Source of the DNA: Annona cherimola
Lineage: Eukaryota; Streptophyta; Magnoliopsida; Magnoliales; Annonaceae
Assembly (NCBI GenBank): GCA_030490835.1
Contig: CM059971.1
Span: 98,546,595-98,610,594, forward strand
Direction of reading: 5' to 3'
Length of the DNA: 64,000 nucleotides
Position 1 is the stretch's first letter, and each line of letters opens with the position of its first letter. The notes under the pieces were generated by a model. It made no database searches. It was given only the letters and a program-made list of their open reading frames with translations, and was not told the DNA's origin. The translations under genes were made by a program, and so were the position numbers. Positions 25,084 to 36,939 of the stretch are shown piece by piece.

Positions 25084-26065
25084 TATAGAGAAATATTCAG
25101 GTGTAGTGGCATTAAAATGGGCCCCCACATGATTACAAAATTATAATATACTCTACTCATTGTATTTAGAATAATGTATTTTATTACCATACAAATTTTC
25201 ATCATAATTGAATATGTTTTGGACCCCATTTTGGCTGACTGCATTGCTATTATGGTGCAGTTGCACTGCACCTGAATATTTCTCATATATATAGAGGGGG
25301 AGAGAGAGAGAGATATTCAAGTGCAGCTTTACCGCACCACAATTATGGTACAGTTATCTCAAAATAGGCCCCGTATGATCATAAAATTATAATCTACTTC
25401 ACTCATTGTATTTACAATTATGTATTCTATTACTATCAATTTTCATCTCAATTGGATATGTGTATAGACTCCATCTGAAAATGGTATAAATTCAATGTAA
25501 TAAAATAGTTTAATATAAATAACAACTTTAAAGTTGTATTTTTAACATATAAATATTTGCTCTAAAATTTATGTAGATAAATAATTATATAAAGTATTAA
25601 TACATTTAAGTGCATGTGGGGTCCATTTTGGGCCAAATGCACCGTTAATTATGGTGCAACTTCACTGCAAAGGAAAGGTGAGTATATATATATATATGAG
25701 AGTTGTTCTGGTGCAGCGCCACTGCACCAGAACAGCGGTACATTTGCCCATTTTTAGGCCCACACATATTAGAATGCAATGAAACTTTATACAATCATTT
25801 ATCCATATATAAATTTTATAGCAAATAATTTACATGTTGAAAAAACTACTTTAAAGTTGTTATTTACATCAAACTATTTTATTGCATTGAATTTGTACCA
25901 TTTTCAGATGGGGTCCATACACATATCCGATGTGGATAAAAATTAGTATAGTAATAGAATACATTGTTTTAAATACAATGGGTGAAGTAAATCATAATTT
26001 GATCATCATGTGGGGCCCATTTCAGCGCCAATGGTGCTGCACTTGAATACTCCTCTCTCTCTCTC
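25084..26065. mobile_element. train of three related MITEs separated by (TA)n
   Basis: Units at about 25084-25285, 25310-25695 and 25700-26065 share 'ggtgcagttgcactgcac'-type ends and an interior containing 'aaactttatacaatcattta', 'tttgtaccattttcagatgg' and 'gatcatcatgtggggccca'. Each is flanked by TA-rich microsatellite. The first is shortened relative to its counterpart in arm B of the right copy. Confidence 0.6.
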
Positions 26066-27688
26066 GCTATATATATATATACACACATCCCCCCAAGGTG
26101 CTATTATATGCCACAAATTTATTAATTCCTTCAGTAAAATATTTTTATTTTAATTTTAATACACAAAAAAATGAATCACACCAGCGCGTTTGGTCCACGT
26201 TCTTATGTAGATTTTTTTAAAAAGAAAAAAGAAAAAAAACTCGAAATGGCTTGGTGAAAATAACGTAGCATAATTATATAAAGTCAATAAAAATTAAGTT
26301 CTTAATTAAAAATATGAGGAACAACTACAGAAAATGTAAATGATTAGGAAAATTAAAAGGTTAAAAACAATTACAAAATTTTTTATTTTTAGCAACCAAA
26401 ATTTTGTTAAAAAATAAGTTGCTAAAGGAATTTTTTATTATTAATAATTAGTGACATATGTAATATAAAAACCAACAAGAAAAAAATTTTGGTTATAAAA
26501 AAAATTCGCAATTCTTACACTTAAGTAGGAAAATTTGATTTGGTTAAAAAACATTACCACAAGTAAGAAAATTTTTCGTATTTATGGAAGCATCGTTATT
26601 TGTAAGTAATTCTTTACTTGCTTATAAAAGCATTTTCATAAAGAAATATGTCCTTGTATATATTTTTTCTTGCTAATAAATTCTTTTTGGTTGCTAGTAA
26701 GAATTGAAAAATAAAAATTCTTGTGATGATCAAATAATTTTAAATTGAGAGTAGAATTTATATCATTATTTGGGCTATATCTTAGCACTTTCTTCCTAAA
26801 TAGAGAGAACCGGAGTCATAAAATCGAAACTCATATATTATTGTAAATCATTCATGGAGTATAAGCAATGATCTGATATTACACGTGAACTTCAAGTTTT
26901 CAACTGCAAAACACTGATTTCCATTCATCTCCAAGGCGTGGTTCCACCTGGCCAAATACAAACATTTTCATTACAATAAATGTGGTTGAATGGATATGAA
27001 TACTACTGATTTTTGTCTATAAATACTTTTTTTTTTTTTTGACGAAAATCTATAAATACTTGATTAGTCACGAATGGTGAAATTTCGTTAACTGTAACCA
27101 CTTTTTACATATGCTTAAGTTAAATACATTTTTGCAGGTCTAGAACGGGAGCAATTGAAGGCAGAGCTAGCTATTCCTTGGGTGGTCCTCTTCTTCTATA
27201 TATACACATCTTTAATCACATGACTAGATTCCTGCCTGCTAAAGACCGGGAATCTTGTTCTTTCCAATCTTTTTGCTTACATTAATTGATACAGTAGAAA
27301 TTTGTTGACGACTACAAATTTGTCCATCGGGAAAAGATAGAGAACTACCATTCAGAAGTTACCATAACACATTTCGAATTTTTATGCTTGCACATATTTA
27401 TTAAGTTCGTAGGTTCTAGAATTATTATTAGCAGTAGTAGCAGTTTGGAATCAATTATGTGTCCAAGATAAGAGCAAGTTGCAGAAAGCTAAAGGAATCT
27501 GAAGATGAGACGGTGAGATTTATCCATTGGAGGCGGCATTCATGTGGAGTGGAATCAGTAGATGCGAGATTTTAGCAGAAGCAAGGTGAGTGTGAGTCAC
27601 AGAGTGTAGAACATATACGGTCAATAAAGTGGAGAAAGTGGAGTGATACCGGTCATTGGGTCCATCATTTGTGGATCATATTCCTTTT

Positions 27689-27726
<38 letters not shown>

Positions 27727-28081
27727 GCTATATATGATGTCACAATTCCCACGTAAGAATGCCATTGTCAGTTAAGCATGTTTCAACAGGAATCTACAAT
27801 GGCTTGCTTATGAACGGAAAGAGAAAAGGATTAGAACCGCGCCTTTCTACATCACTATATCATGTGGACCACAGACGTTGTTCGTGAGGCTAATGAGCCC
27901 AGCCTACGTAAAAGAGTCGTGATGAATTTATCCGAACAACACCAGCCCACCACTGGCCTGTTTCAGGGAAAGTACGTACGTGGACCGTTACCAGGAGTGG
28001 TTCGCGTAAGTAGTCGTTTAGGGCGGAAAGACTGAGGTTTGAAATTGGGCAGAGGCATTGTCTCTTGGTGGGTGACATGAT

Positions 28082-28112
<31 letters not shown>

Positions 28113-28113
<1 letters not shown>

Positions 28114-28477
28114 TGGGATATGATCGTGTGCAGTCGGACTGTACCGTAATTACAGTCCGCTGTAAAATGGACCCCACACATAATAGATTGTAATGAAACT
28201 TTATACACTCATTTATCCATATATAAATCATACTTTAGACGGTTTAGATGTTGAAAAAGCTACTTTAAACTTGATATTTACATTAAACTATTTTATTACG
28301 TTGATTTTGCACCATTTTAAGATGGAGACTACACACATGTTGGATTTGGATGAAAATTGGTATGGTAATAAAGTGAACAATTCTAAATACAATGGGTGGG
28401 GTGGATTTATGGAAAATGATCATGTGGGGCCCACAGTGCATGGACTGCACGGTGCAGTCGCATGCACTGGATCATTT

Positions 28478-28480
<3 letters not shown>
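28113..28480. mobile_element. 368-bp MITE inserted in a TA microsatellite
   Basis: Ends are 'gggatatgatcgtgtgca' and, inverted, 'gggaaatgatccagtgca'. (TA)n lies on both sides. The homologous place in the duplicate (about 44791-44815) has only an uninterrupted (AT)n run, so the empty site is visible. The 110-codon plus-strand frame here includes a TA-repeat tail and is not a gene. Confidence 0.8.
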
Positions 28481-28524
<44 letters not shown>

Positions 28525-28560
28525 AGAACACAAAGCATTATTGTAAATAGGGAAGGTGGA

Positions 28561-29952
28561 AATTTTTCAAAATTCAAAAATCCTCTTAAATTTTAAAAAT
28601 ACTTATAAACGTAATTTGTTTTTATATGGCCATCCCATCCCCTTAAGGTCTTGGCTTAGCCACCATCATGATTGGTTTAAATATAAGATTTTTCTAAGAA
28701 ATAATAAAACTTTTGGATTTCATTAAAAAATAAAAAATAAAACTTTTGGAAGAAAAGTTTTTAATGTAAAAATTTTTAAATTTGGAGAACATAATATGAT
28801 AGGATAGAGGTAATGATGAAGAATAAAGAGAATAAAGTTAAAATAGATATGTTATTTTATTAGTAGTTGTGTAAAAATGATTGAAAAGTATGATAATTGT
28901 ATAAAAAGATGTGAAAATGATTAAAAATAGAGAGTGTGTTTGGTTGAGGGTAAAACTTTTTTATTAAAAGTTTTTAGGTAAAAGTTATCAAATTAATAGA
29001 AAATGATGTTATATGATAGGAGTAATGATGAAGTGTAAAAAGAATAAAGTTAAAATTAATAGGTTTGTTGTATGGGTAATTGTTTGAAAATAATTGAAAA
29101 ATACGGTAGTTTGTATAGAAAAATGTAAAAAAAATTAATTAAAAATAGAGTGGTTATGAAAAGTGAAAAGTTTTTAATTGAAAAGTTTTAGTTGACATTT
29201 TTTTAGCTCAACCAAACATGAATATTTATAGAGTTAAAAGTTTTTATTTGAAGTTTTTTTTGTGGTACCCAAACATACCCATAATAAAAAATTTGGGACC
29301 ATATTTTCAATGTTTAAAAGTAGGGTAATTTGCAAATATATCAATATAATTTGATTATAATTGCGAATATACGTGCATAGTTTCAAATTTTGCAAATGAC
29401 CCCCATAGTTTGATCATAATTGTAAATATATCCATGTTATTAGTGCACCATGACAGTGTGGGTATATTTGCAAGGGTTTGCAAACTATATGAGTATATTT
29501 GCAAAAACCAGATATACTCATTTAATTTTTAAAATTATAAATATATTAACATAATTTGCAAACTTTTGAAAATATATCCACGCCGTAATAGTGTAGTAAT
29601 GACATGTGTATATTTGCAATTATGGCCAAATTATGTGGGGTAAGACCGACTACAAAAGATTATTATTTAAAAGATGATGCTCTTAATTAGTGTTCGTGTA
29701 TTTGCACATCATCTTTTGGAGTTGGTGCATCATTTTAGTTAAGCATAACTGAAAATAATTTTTTTAAAAAAACAAAAACAAGTTCATCGATTCAGAAATT
29801 TTCCTTTAGAAACTAAGCAATATTTTTGCTTGAAGTAAAAAGTTCTCCCTAATTAATCAACAGTGTGAATCGATAATGCGCTGAGTCGATTTATTTAACA
29901 GTGGCATCGATCCGTCTCGGTTAGGAGATGAGGATGAGCTGCTGTGACGCTC
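28561..29952. repeat. segmental duplication, arm A (right copy)
   Basis: Near-identical to 23037-24431. It starts directly after the end of arm B ('ggaaggtgga' then 'aatttttcaa'), which is the junction expected of a tandem duplication. It leads without a break into the 3' flank of EF-hand gene 3. Confidence 0.9.
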
Positions 29953-30311
29953 TTCCAAGTACCTGGCCTGCCTTAATTTTCGTTCGGATTCTTGAGCCTT
30001 TTAATTTTGGCTTACAATTGGACTGTTATAGTTGGCCCAATAGCACAACGTAATAACGCATGATCATCTATTCATGCTAAATGAACAATTAGAAAGTGCA
30101 GTTCATGAGATACATTCTTAAATATTTGGTTAAGAAACACCACGACGAGAATTATATATATATATAAAAAAAAAGGATACATTACGATCGAACCCGATAT
30201 ATGGTTTTTATGAAAGCGTCTTATATAGATCAAGCAAGCGAACGTCGAGTAAAGAAAACACACAAGGTAGGCGTCGATAGGCCAGGAGATGGCTAGCAAC
30301 ATTTAATTATT

Positions 30312-30878
30312 TCATTTGTATGCATGGATAGCAGCCCCCCAGTGGTAACTCGCGTACTGCATGAGCTCGTTGAGCTCCGCATCCGTGTCGATGACACCGT
30401 TCCGGTTCAAGTCGTTACGGTTCATGGCGCGCCTCGCCCTCCAATCCACGAGATACATCCGAAAGTCACGAAGAGCATTTTCCAGCTCTTGTTGGGTGAT
30501 GATGCCGTCGTTGTTCACGTCTATTCGGCTTATCCAATCCTTCACTTCCTGGACCGATGCTTGCGGGCGTATGTAGTTGGTCAGTTTCTTGACGAACATG
30601 GGAGACCCACGGGTTCTATTTGGAGCGGCCTGGATGGGAGGCAGAGCTCGTGAAATGGTATGAGTGAAAAAACTGCCAGTGTCGGGGGACGAGGACCACT
30701 CCACAGATGGTTGGGGTGGATACCATGCCGTTGGCAGGGACTGAGGAGGTGGCTGGACCAGAACTGGGGACTGAGATGGATGATACAGCTGCCAGGGCTG
30801 GGCTTGTCCTTGACATGGATATGGATAATAGGAAGGAGGCTGGGGTGGGATTGTATAGTAGTTTGGCTGGCCAGACAT
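30312..30878 (-). CDS. EF-hand protein with Pro/Gln/Tyr-rich N-terminal extension (EF-hand gene 3)
   Basis: A 188-residue intronless frame, ATG at 30878. Residues 1-93 are rich in Pro, Gln, Tyr and Ser (PPQPPSYYPYP, QPPPQSLP, WYPPQPS) and look disordered. Residues 94-188 are 88% identical to gene 4 over the shared 91 residues. EF-hand one spans 120-131 (Asp120, Asn122, Asp124, Thr128, Glu131) and is canonical. EF-hand two starts at Asp156 with Asn158, Asn160, Gly161 and Asp164; Ala167 is at position 12 and Glu168 at 13. The C terminus has the HWGAAIHA motif. The upstream ATG is preferred because it lies 84 bp from a TATA box, as in gene 4 (93 bp); Met94 would leave a leader of about 370 bp. 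Extended plant EF-hand proteins with such N termini exist, but the role here is inferred only. Confidence 0.85.
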   Translation of the reverse strand: MSGQPNYYTIPPQPPSYYPYPCQGQAQPWQLYHPSQSPVLVQPPPQSLPTAWYPPQPSVEWSSSPDTGSFFTHTISRALPPIQAAPNRTRGSPMFVKKLTNYIRPQASVQEVKDWISRIDVNNDGIITQQELENALRDFRMYLVDWRARRAMNRNDLNRNGVIDTDAELNELMQYASYHWGAAIHAYK

Positions 30879-30961
30879 ATCGATGGAACTTTCTTAGTGC
30901 CTAGTGAACAGAGGAAGGATTTGTAGCTAGCTCGGTGATGAAACTTCCCAAAGATTGAGCC

Positions 30962-30969
30962 TTTATATA
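30962..30969 (-). promoter_or_regulatory. TATA box of EF-hand gene 3
   Basis: The minus strand reads TATATAAA within a segment conserved with gene 4 (positions 30902-30990 match 40452-40530). Its distance to the ATG at 30878 is 84 bp. Confidence 0.7.
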
Positions 30970-31069
30970 GAAGACGAATCGTGCACATGCGGATAAAACC
31001 TGGGCCCAGCAATTTCTGACCAATGAATTGGTTAAGTTCAATAGAAAAATAATAATAATAATAATAGCA

Positions 31070-32728
31070 GCGGGTTCTAATCCTATGGAACTTGTTTGTT
31101 CGGTAGGATGAACCCACCTTCACGTAAATATAAAATTCATTGCATTTATTGTAATTAATATTATTTAATTCATTGTGGAATCAAGTTTCATTCCACCACT
31201 CTTCAAAATAAGAAAGTTTCCTTCCAATCAAACATGTGCATGTCCTCATCAAATAAAAGGGAAAATTCAACCTAATTAAAATTTTTAATTTAAATACTAA
31301 TTTTAAAGTTATTAATTCAATGTCAAAACTATCTAAAATATTTTCGAGTATAGATGACTGATTTTTTTTTATTATTATTATAACATTTTAACTCATTTAT
31401 AAATGGATCTACTTTTTATAATGTACACATAATTATATATTTCAGGTAGTTACGCCTCCCAAAAACCATTAAAATCATTTTTGATACCATGATAAATCAA
31501 AAATGTTGAATAATTTGATCGGTTTGGATTTCAATTTTACCGTCAAAGTGGCCCTAGATCGAGAGTTTACATTAGATGAGTGCCTAATAACAATAATATG
31601 ATCTCTCTTGCAAAAAAGTCAAGTAATTATTTTTTATATATAAACTCAAAAGGCCAAAAGCGTATAGTCCATGTAAAATTGGTTAATAATAAAACTAGGT
31701 GCGCATCCTCAACATTCCTGACATGATTCCATCATATGAGCTATGTGTTTAGCAATAAAGTAGGCGCGCTAGTTGCTTAATCTAAGAACATGGCCAAAAT
31801 TGATAGATGAGAAAGCTTTAGCTAATTCTTCGATTTCTTAGATGAGAGATTCGATTGTTAACTAAATTGGATAATCTCCATTTATTTGGGAAACTTACTA
31901 GGATTAATCAATCAGATTCCATTTCCACCTACGAGCTTTCCAATTTTCTGCCACACTTGGTACCAAATAGGAGACTCATTGCTTACATGCTCAACACATC
32001 TCCAATCTCTTCCACATTCCAGCATTTTGTGGCCAAAAAATCCTCATTCAAATTTCATAGGATTGCCCTAAAATCCCATACATCCTCTCCTATAGTTCTT
32101 GTACCCATCCGTATTTATCTTTAACCGATCAGAGTAGGTCATGACCATCTCTACTTTTTTTTAGAAAAAAAAGTAAAGTATTAGGTATGAGGTCAAAAAA
32201 TAAACTTTTTTTAGATGGAACAAAAAAATGCACTTTCAAGTATCACCTTTAACCTTTTTAATGGCTAGCTATCACAATACGCAGTATATATAGTGACAAT
32301 TTCCCATACTCTATAACCCTCTAATAAATTAAATTTAACTACGCATAAATGAATTTAATTTTAATTAATTAATTTTGGGATACAAATAGTCAATTGCTTC
32401 CGAGTGATGATGTTTGATTAAACGCAACCACTTTTCACATTAGACATAATAAAAATTAATGTTTAATGCAATTGTTTTATATTTAACCACAAATAATAAT
32501 AAAAATTTTTGATGAAGCAAATAATAGTGTAAGTAAGATAGCTTTCAAATGCATTTGGTACCAAATGCAGCCAAATTTAATTTTGGTTGCAAAAAGCTGG
32601 TTAGTAAAAGAAATTTGGTTGTAGTGTCTTTTGTCAAGTATGTGGATAAATGCATCATTAATCATATCGTTTCTTTCAAGTAATTAAGCACGAGTTTGGG
32701 CCAAACATCTGAGAAAACTTACTTGACT
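31070..32728. other. intergenic DNA upstream of EF-hand gene 3
   Basis: Homology to the gene 4 promoter ends near 31115 ('aacccacctt'). Beyond it lie (AAT)n at about 31045-31066 and MITE-related fragments ('aatgtcaaaactatctaaaa' near 31320). The plus-strand frames near 31855-32124 overlap each other and show no domain. Confidence 0.45.
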
Positions 32729-32737
32729 CTATAAGAT

Positions 32738-33139
32738 GAGGAGTGATTCTATTAGCCCGGGCTAAGTAAATAGCCCACTTAGCCCACCTCAAAAAACCTA
32801 TTTACGATAATTTTTTTTTACTTTTTTTTTCATGTACTTGTTTATCTAAGTGTATTTAACATATAGACCAAGTTTTACCATTTTTGAATATGTTTATCTA
32901 TTTTTTTGAGATTTTCAAACATCTATGTGTATATATGCATTTAAAATACCCTTATTTTCAAAAATCTAAAAAAAATATATGCACATTTTCAAAAATGGTA
33001 AAACTTGGTCTATATGTTAAATACACTTAGATAAACAAGTGTATGAAGAAAAAAATAAAAAAAAAGTTGTTTTAAATAGGTTTTTGGAGGTGGACTAAGT
33101 GGGCCATTTACTTAGCCCGGGCTAATAGAATCACTCCTC
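32738..33139. mobile_element. Mutator-type foldback MITE with 9-bp target duplication
   Basis: The 402-bp element begins 'gaggagtgattctattagc' and ends with its exact inverse; both arms continue through 'ccgggctaagtaaat' and a long stem to an AT-rich centre. It is flanked on both sides by 'ctataagat' (32729-32737 and 33140-33148), a perfect 9-bp duplication, which is the length typical of Mutator-like elements. The conserved ends and perfect flanks indicate a fairly recent insertion. No coding capacity. Confidence 0.88.
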
Positions 33140-33148
33140 CTATAAGAT

Positions 33149-34632
33149 ATAATTAACTAGTCCCATCAAAAAAGGATTAAGTTTAGTATTCTTTCTATGT
33201 TTATCGCCCGCACATAATTAGCCATTGTGCAGAATATGATCGGATATTATTGCCACTTTTCATCGATTACGTGGCCACTATAGCTTTTTTTTCTTTTTCT
33301 TTTTTTCTTTTTTTGGGATGAGAATGGCCACCATAGCTTTGAAGAAGATAAAAAATTGAAAAAAAGTAGCTAGTATTCTGGCTTATCACCCAATGCGAAT
33401 CTTATGATTGATTGCTCTCCAACTAGTGAAATATGCAAAAGAGCGTCTATATATCTATGCGTGTGTGATCCACCTCGTTACTGATATATATATCTGGGCG
33501 ACATATATGTATGCTGACTGAATTTAAACGGCCCACATGACGTCACCTACTGACGCCAGCAACATACGTTATACCAGTCCAAGTAGACGTCGTCGAGAAA
33601 GAGTCCAATTGCATGTGCTTATTTCCTTAAATTTTCGCAAACCTAATTTTAGTTTTATTTTTGCAAGCATACTCAATTCTGAAGGTTCAGATTGTGATCG
33701 GGATAATGATTCCAGTTAATTTTAGTGAATAAATTTTAATAAACATTTCACAAAATTCCGTACGTACACCCACTTTTTTGCGGTCAAACTTAGTTGTGAT
33801 ATATTCCGATTTAATCCTGACACAAGCTTGGAACCTATATACATGTTTATCCAGCCCTTCATTTCCACGGGTGAATAATGTCCCACTCATAGGTGAGAAT
33901 TGTGACTGATCCACCTATGCCGAGCCCCTAATCTAACCCATTTACACCAAATAAAACTAACACTTTTATGAATCGATATAAAAAAAAAAAGAGTCAGAAA
34001 TTTTTTATGCAAACTGGGGTGGATCGAACTTGTCCTAACTCATCTCATTTATTAAAAATTATAAGTATATTTCTCAATCTTATTTTGATTTTTCAAAATT
34101 CTTAAATTATTTATGATTAACTATATTATGTAAAGTAATTTTTGTTTTTGTAAAGATTTGGCTGATTGTGGCTAAAAGGAAGCTCCCCTTTCATACATCT
34201 CGGAATCTAGGCGAGATGTATGGAGGTGGAACTTCTTTTCCTCTCTCTTCAATGTACTTTGTACCGTGAAAGAAAGATGTTGTAATATAATTTTTAAAAT
34301 TATGTGTTGTGATAATTAACACGTAAGTTTGATATAACTGAGTCTTTAGATGGAAGAAATATTTAAAACCAAAAATTTTCTCTAATCAAATTGTAACGCA
34401 AGTTTGACCCTCATGTGGGTTGACTTTATGGTGGGAGTTTATTATCTTTTGTGTGGATAGGTAGAAGCTTGCTTTTGTCTCCAATATAGATTTTTTATCT
34501 TGATCATAATATGAAATGAGATATAATATTGTATAACTAATAAAAAATAAAATTTTTAACATTGACCTGAATTATCTACCCAAAATATTGATTCAATGTG
34601 CAAACAAAATTTTCAATAAGGTATATTTTGTT
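33149..34632. other. intergenic DNA
   Basis: AT-rich with poly-T and poly-A runs; short frames have no recognisable features. Nothing supported. Confidence 0.5.
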
Positions 34633-34645
34633 AACTTGTTTCAAT

Positions 34646-35437
34646 CCTGTCCTGACAGAATTGTTCAGGCCCGAAGGAGACTGGTTCCGGACAGACAAAT
34701 CTGGGTCCGAAGGCAAGCGATTAAAAGCATTCCGTGTAACCTGATAAAGCAATCTGGCGGCAGGAAGATGGAGCTGTTTGTGGTAATGTGCTGGCATGTG
34801 TGGCAAATGCGCAACAAATTAAGAGCTGAACGTGTTCAACCGGTTTTTGAACAGGTGATGAATGGAGCTTGGACTTTTGGGAGAGAACAAGAATGTGCAG
34901 AATGGAAGGTGATATTCAAAACAGGGGAGTCAGCCTGGTTTCGAGGTAGATTCAGCCTCCCTTTGGAATGCTAAAGGCAAATATGGATGGAAGATGTTCG
35001 ATTAGGGGAAACTGCATGGGTTTGGGTATCATTCTTCGAAACTATATTGGTGATGGGATAGATGACATGTTAAACATGAAAGCTTTGGCTATTATGCACG
35101 GGATCAGATGGTGTGCATCACTGAAGGTGAGAAGCTTAATTGTCGAATCTGATTCCAACATTTTGATTCCCTTTCTGGTTGATGAATGTCATATTTTGTC
35201 CAATGTGGGTAACAAGATAGCTGAAATTATTTCTGTTGCTTTCGAATTTTAATCAGTTGGGTTTACTCATGTGTTGAGAGAGGGGAACAAATGTGCACAC
35301 AATATAGCTAATATTGCTGTTCACTCCTCCGCTGTTTGTAATGAATGGTGGGGATGCCCACCTACTTCAATTGTAAATTTTTTGGCTTGGGATCACTCCT
35401 AGTATGTGTGAATACATACACATACTCTTCATCAAAA
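34646..35437 (+). mobile_element. 5'-truncated LINE with RNase H-like domain, inactivated
   Basis: The insert is flanked by 'aacttgtttcaat' at 34633-34645 and 35438-35450, a 13-bp target duplication, and ends in a short A run. The first frame carries 'ELFVVMCWHVWQMRNK', typical of the linker before the RNase H domain in plant LINE ORF2 proteins. A frameshift near 34968 leads to an RNase H-like segment: 'KANMDGR' (usual catalytic Asp context), a degenerate 'KALAI' where Glu is expected, 'VESDSN', then an in-frame TAA near 35250 followed by 'VLREGNKCAHNIAN'. Reverse transcriptase and endonuclease are missing because of 5' truncation. It is a dead copy, not a host gene. Confidence 0.85.
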
Positions 35438-35564
35438 AACTTGTTTCAATAAATTTGTTATAGTATCTATGTTTAAACGTTTTGTTAGAGCTATAATTAT
35501 TTTGCTCTCATTACTTCATAAAATGTTGAAACATACATAAAGACATATGTTATAGTGCATTTGA

Positions 35565-35800
35565 ACGTGCTGTGATGTCTTATACAATCATTTAATCATA
35601 TAAAAATTATATTTTAGAGGTAGATGATAAAACTTTAAAATTGATATTTACATAAAACTATTTTATTATATTTTTTATATTATTTAGGATGAAGCTCATG
35701 CACATGTTTAATTTAGATAAAAATTAGTAAAGCAATTATAATAAATAATTATAAATATAGTGAGTGAGATTGATGTTATTTTCAGGATCAAGTTAGCCTC
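35565..35800. mobile_element. MITE relic of the 28113-related family
   Basis: It contains diverged 'tatacaatcatttaatcata', 'gatatttacataaaactatt' and 'gatgaagctcatgcacatg' blocks in family order, without clear ends. Confidence 0.45.
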
Positions 35801-36159
35801 ATTCACAATGGAATACACCCTAGTTAATGCACTCTAAAATTTACTAACATAAATATAATTTTATATTATACATAAAATTTTAAAACTATTATACTTGACT
35901 TGCATTTTCTACTGATACTAATTCAAAGTTTGTCCAAAGGTCAATTAAAAAAATAGAAACTTTGTCCCAATGTTATAATAATAATAACATTGAATAAAAA
36001 TTTTTAAAAAGTAAAATTATGGTTTGGTAGACCGGGACTTAGTATGACCCATCCTCATTCCCGCCACTGGTTCCTACATAGCTCCATGCCATTGCTGGAT
36101 TTTTCTTCTTTTTTTTTTAATATGTAAAAAAAAAACACGATTCCATGCGATTACATGAG

Positions 36160-36939
36160 TTGCATGAAATATCGAATTGATTCCTTGGGTCGTCCACTTC
36201 TTCAATGCACATCTTTAATCACATGACTTAGATTCCTGCTTGCTAAGACCAGAATCTTGGTCTTTCCAATCTTTTTGCATACGTTTTAATTATTACGTCA
36301 GAAATTTGTTCATTTCTACAAATTTCAACCCATTTAAAAGCTTACTCTGAGTTTTCGCTTGGCAAAGATCGAGAATTACCATTCAGAAGTTATCATAACA
36401 CTTTTTGATTTTTTTTTTTTTTTTTTTTTTTTATGTCAACACCTTTTGAATTTTTAGGCATATGTTTAGTCAGTTAGCATGTTTTAGAAATAGTAATTAT
36501 TATTATTGTTATTTTGGAAGCAATTATGTTCAAGATGAGAACAAAGCTATAGAAAGATGAGGAATCGCAAGATGAGACGGTGAGATTTATCCGTTGTAGG
36601 TGGCATGTTGATTGGAATCGGTGCTTCCTAGATTTTTTCCTTTTTTTATTTTTTCGATGGTGGTGCTTCCTGGATTTTAGCAGAAGAAAGGTGGGTGTCA
36701 GTCACACAGATCAGTCTAGCATATAATATGGATATAAAGTGGAGCAAGTGGAGTAACACTGACCATTGGATCCATCATTTGTGATAATTGTCAAATCTCT
36801 CTCTCTCTCATCTCACATTTCCACATCAGGATCCGAACGTAAGGTAAACATGTTTGAACGGGAATCTGTAATGCCTTATGGACAGAAACGGTTCTAATCC
36901 ATTTTCCTTACAGACCACCGTATCATGTGGACCACAGAT
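36160..36939. repeat. older diverged copy of part of arm B
   Basis: The sequence follows 43895-44620 in order ('atgcacatctttaatcacat', 'gagacggtgagatttatcc', 'gtatcatgtggaccacag') with many substitutions and small indels. The match resumes after the hAT-like insertion at 37604-37690. It indicates an earlier duplication cycle that also gave genes 3 and 4. Confidence 0.75.

Larger units (their letters stand above)
24434..28562. repeat. segmental duplication, arm B (left copy)
   Basis: This block matches 40669-44855 along its length. Differences include a MITE present only here (28113-28480) and about 480 bp present only in the other copy (about 41468-41950). No gene was recognised inside either copy; the region 26100-28080 is unique-looking intergenic sequence with (CT)n(CA)n near 27690-27725. 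Confidence 0.9.

Noticed and set aside
27890..28525. Frames of 81-113 codons with Tyr-Ile repeats
   Set aside because: They are translations of (TA)n microsatellite and MITE sequence.
30324..31123. Additional frames on both strands over EF-hand gene 3, including a 180-codon minus-strand frame
   Set aside because: They overlap the EF-hand frame out of phase; the 180-codon frame includes the promoter and a TAA-repeat region, and none has a domain.
34588..35252. RNase H-like frames as a host gene
   Set aside because: They lie between 13-bp target duplications with a frameshift, an internal stop and a lost catalytic Glu, which identifies a truncated LINE.
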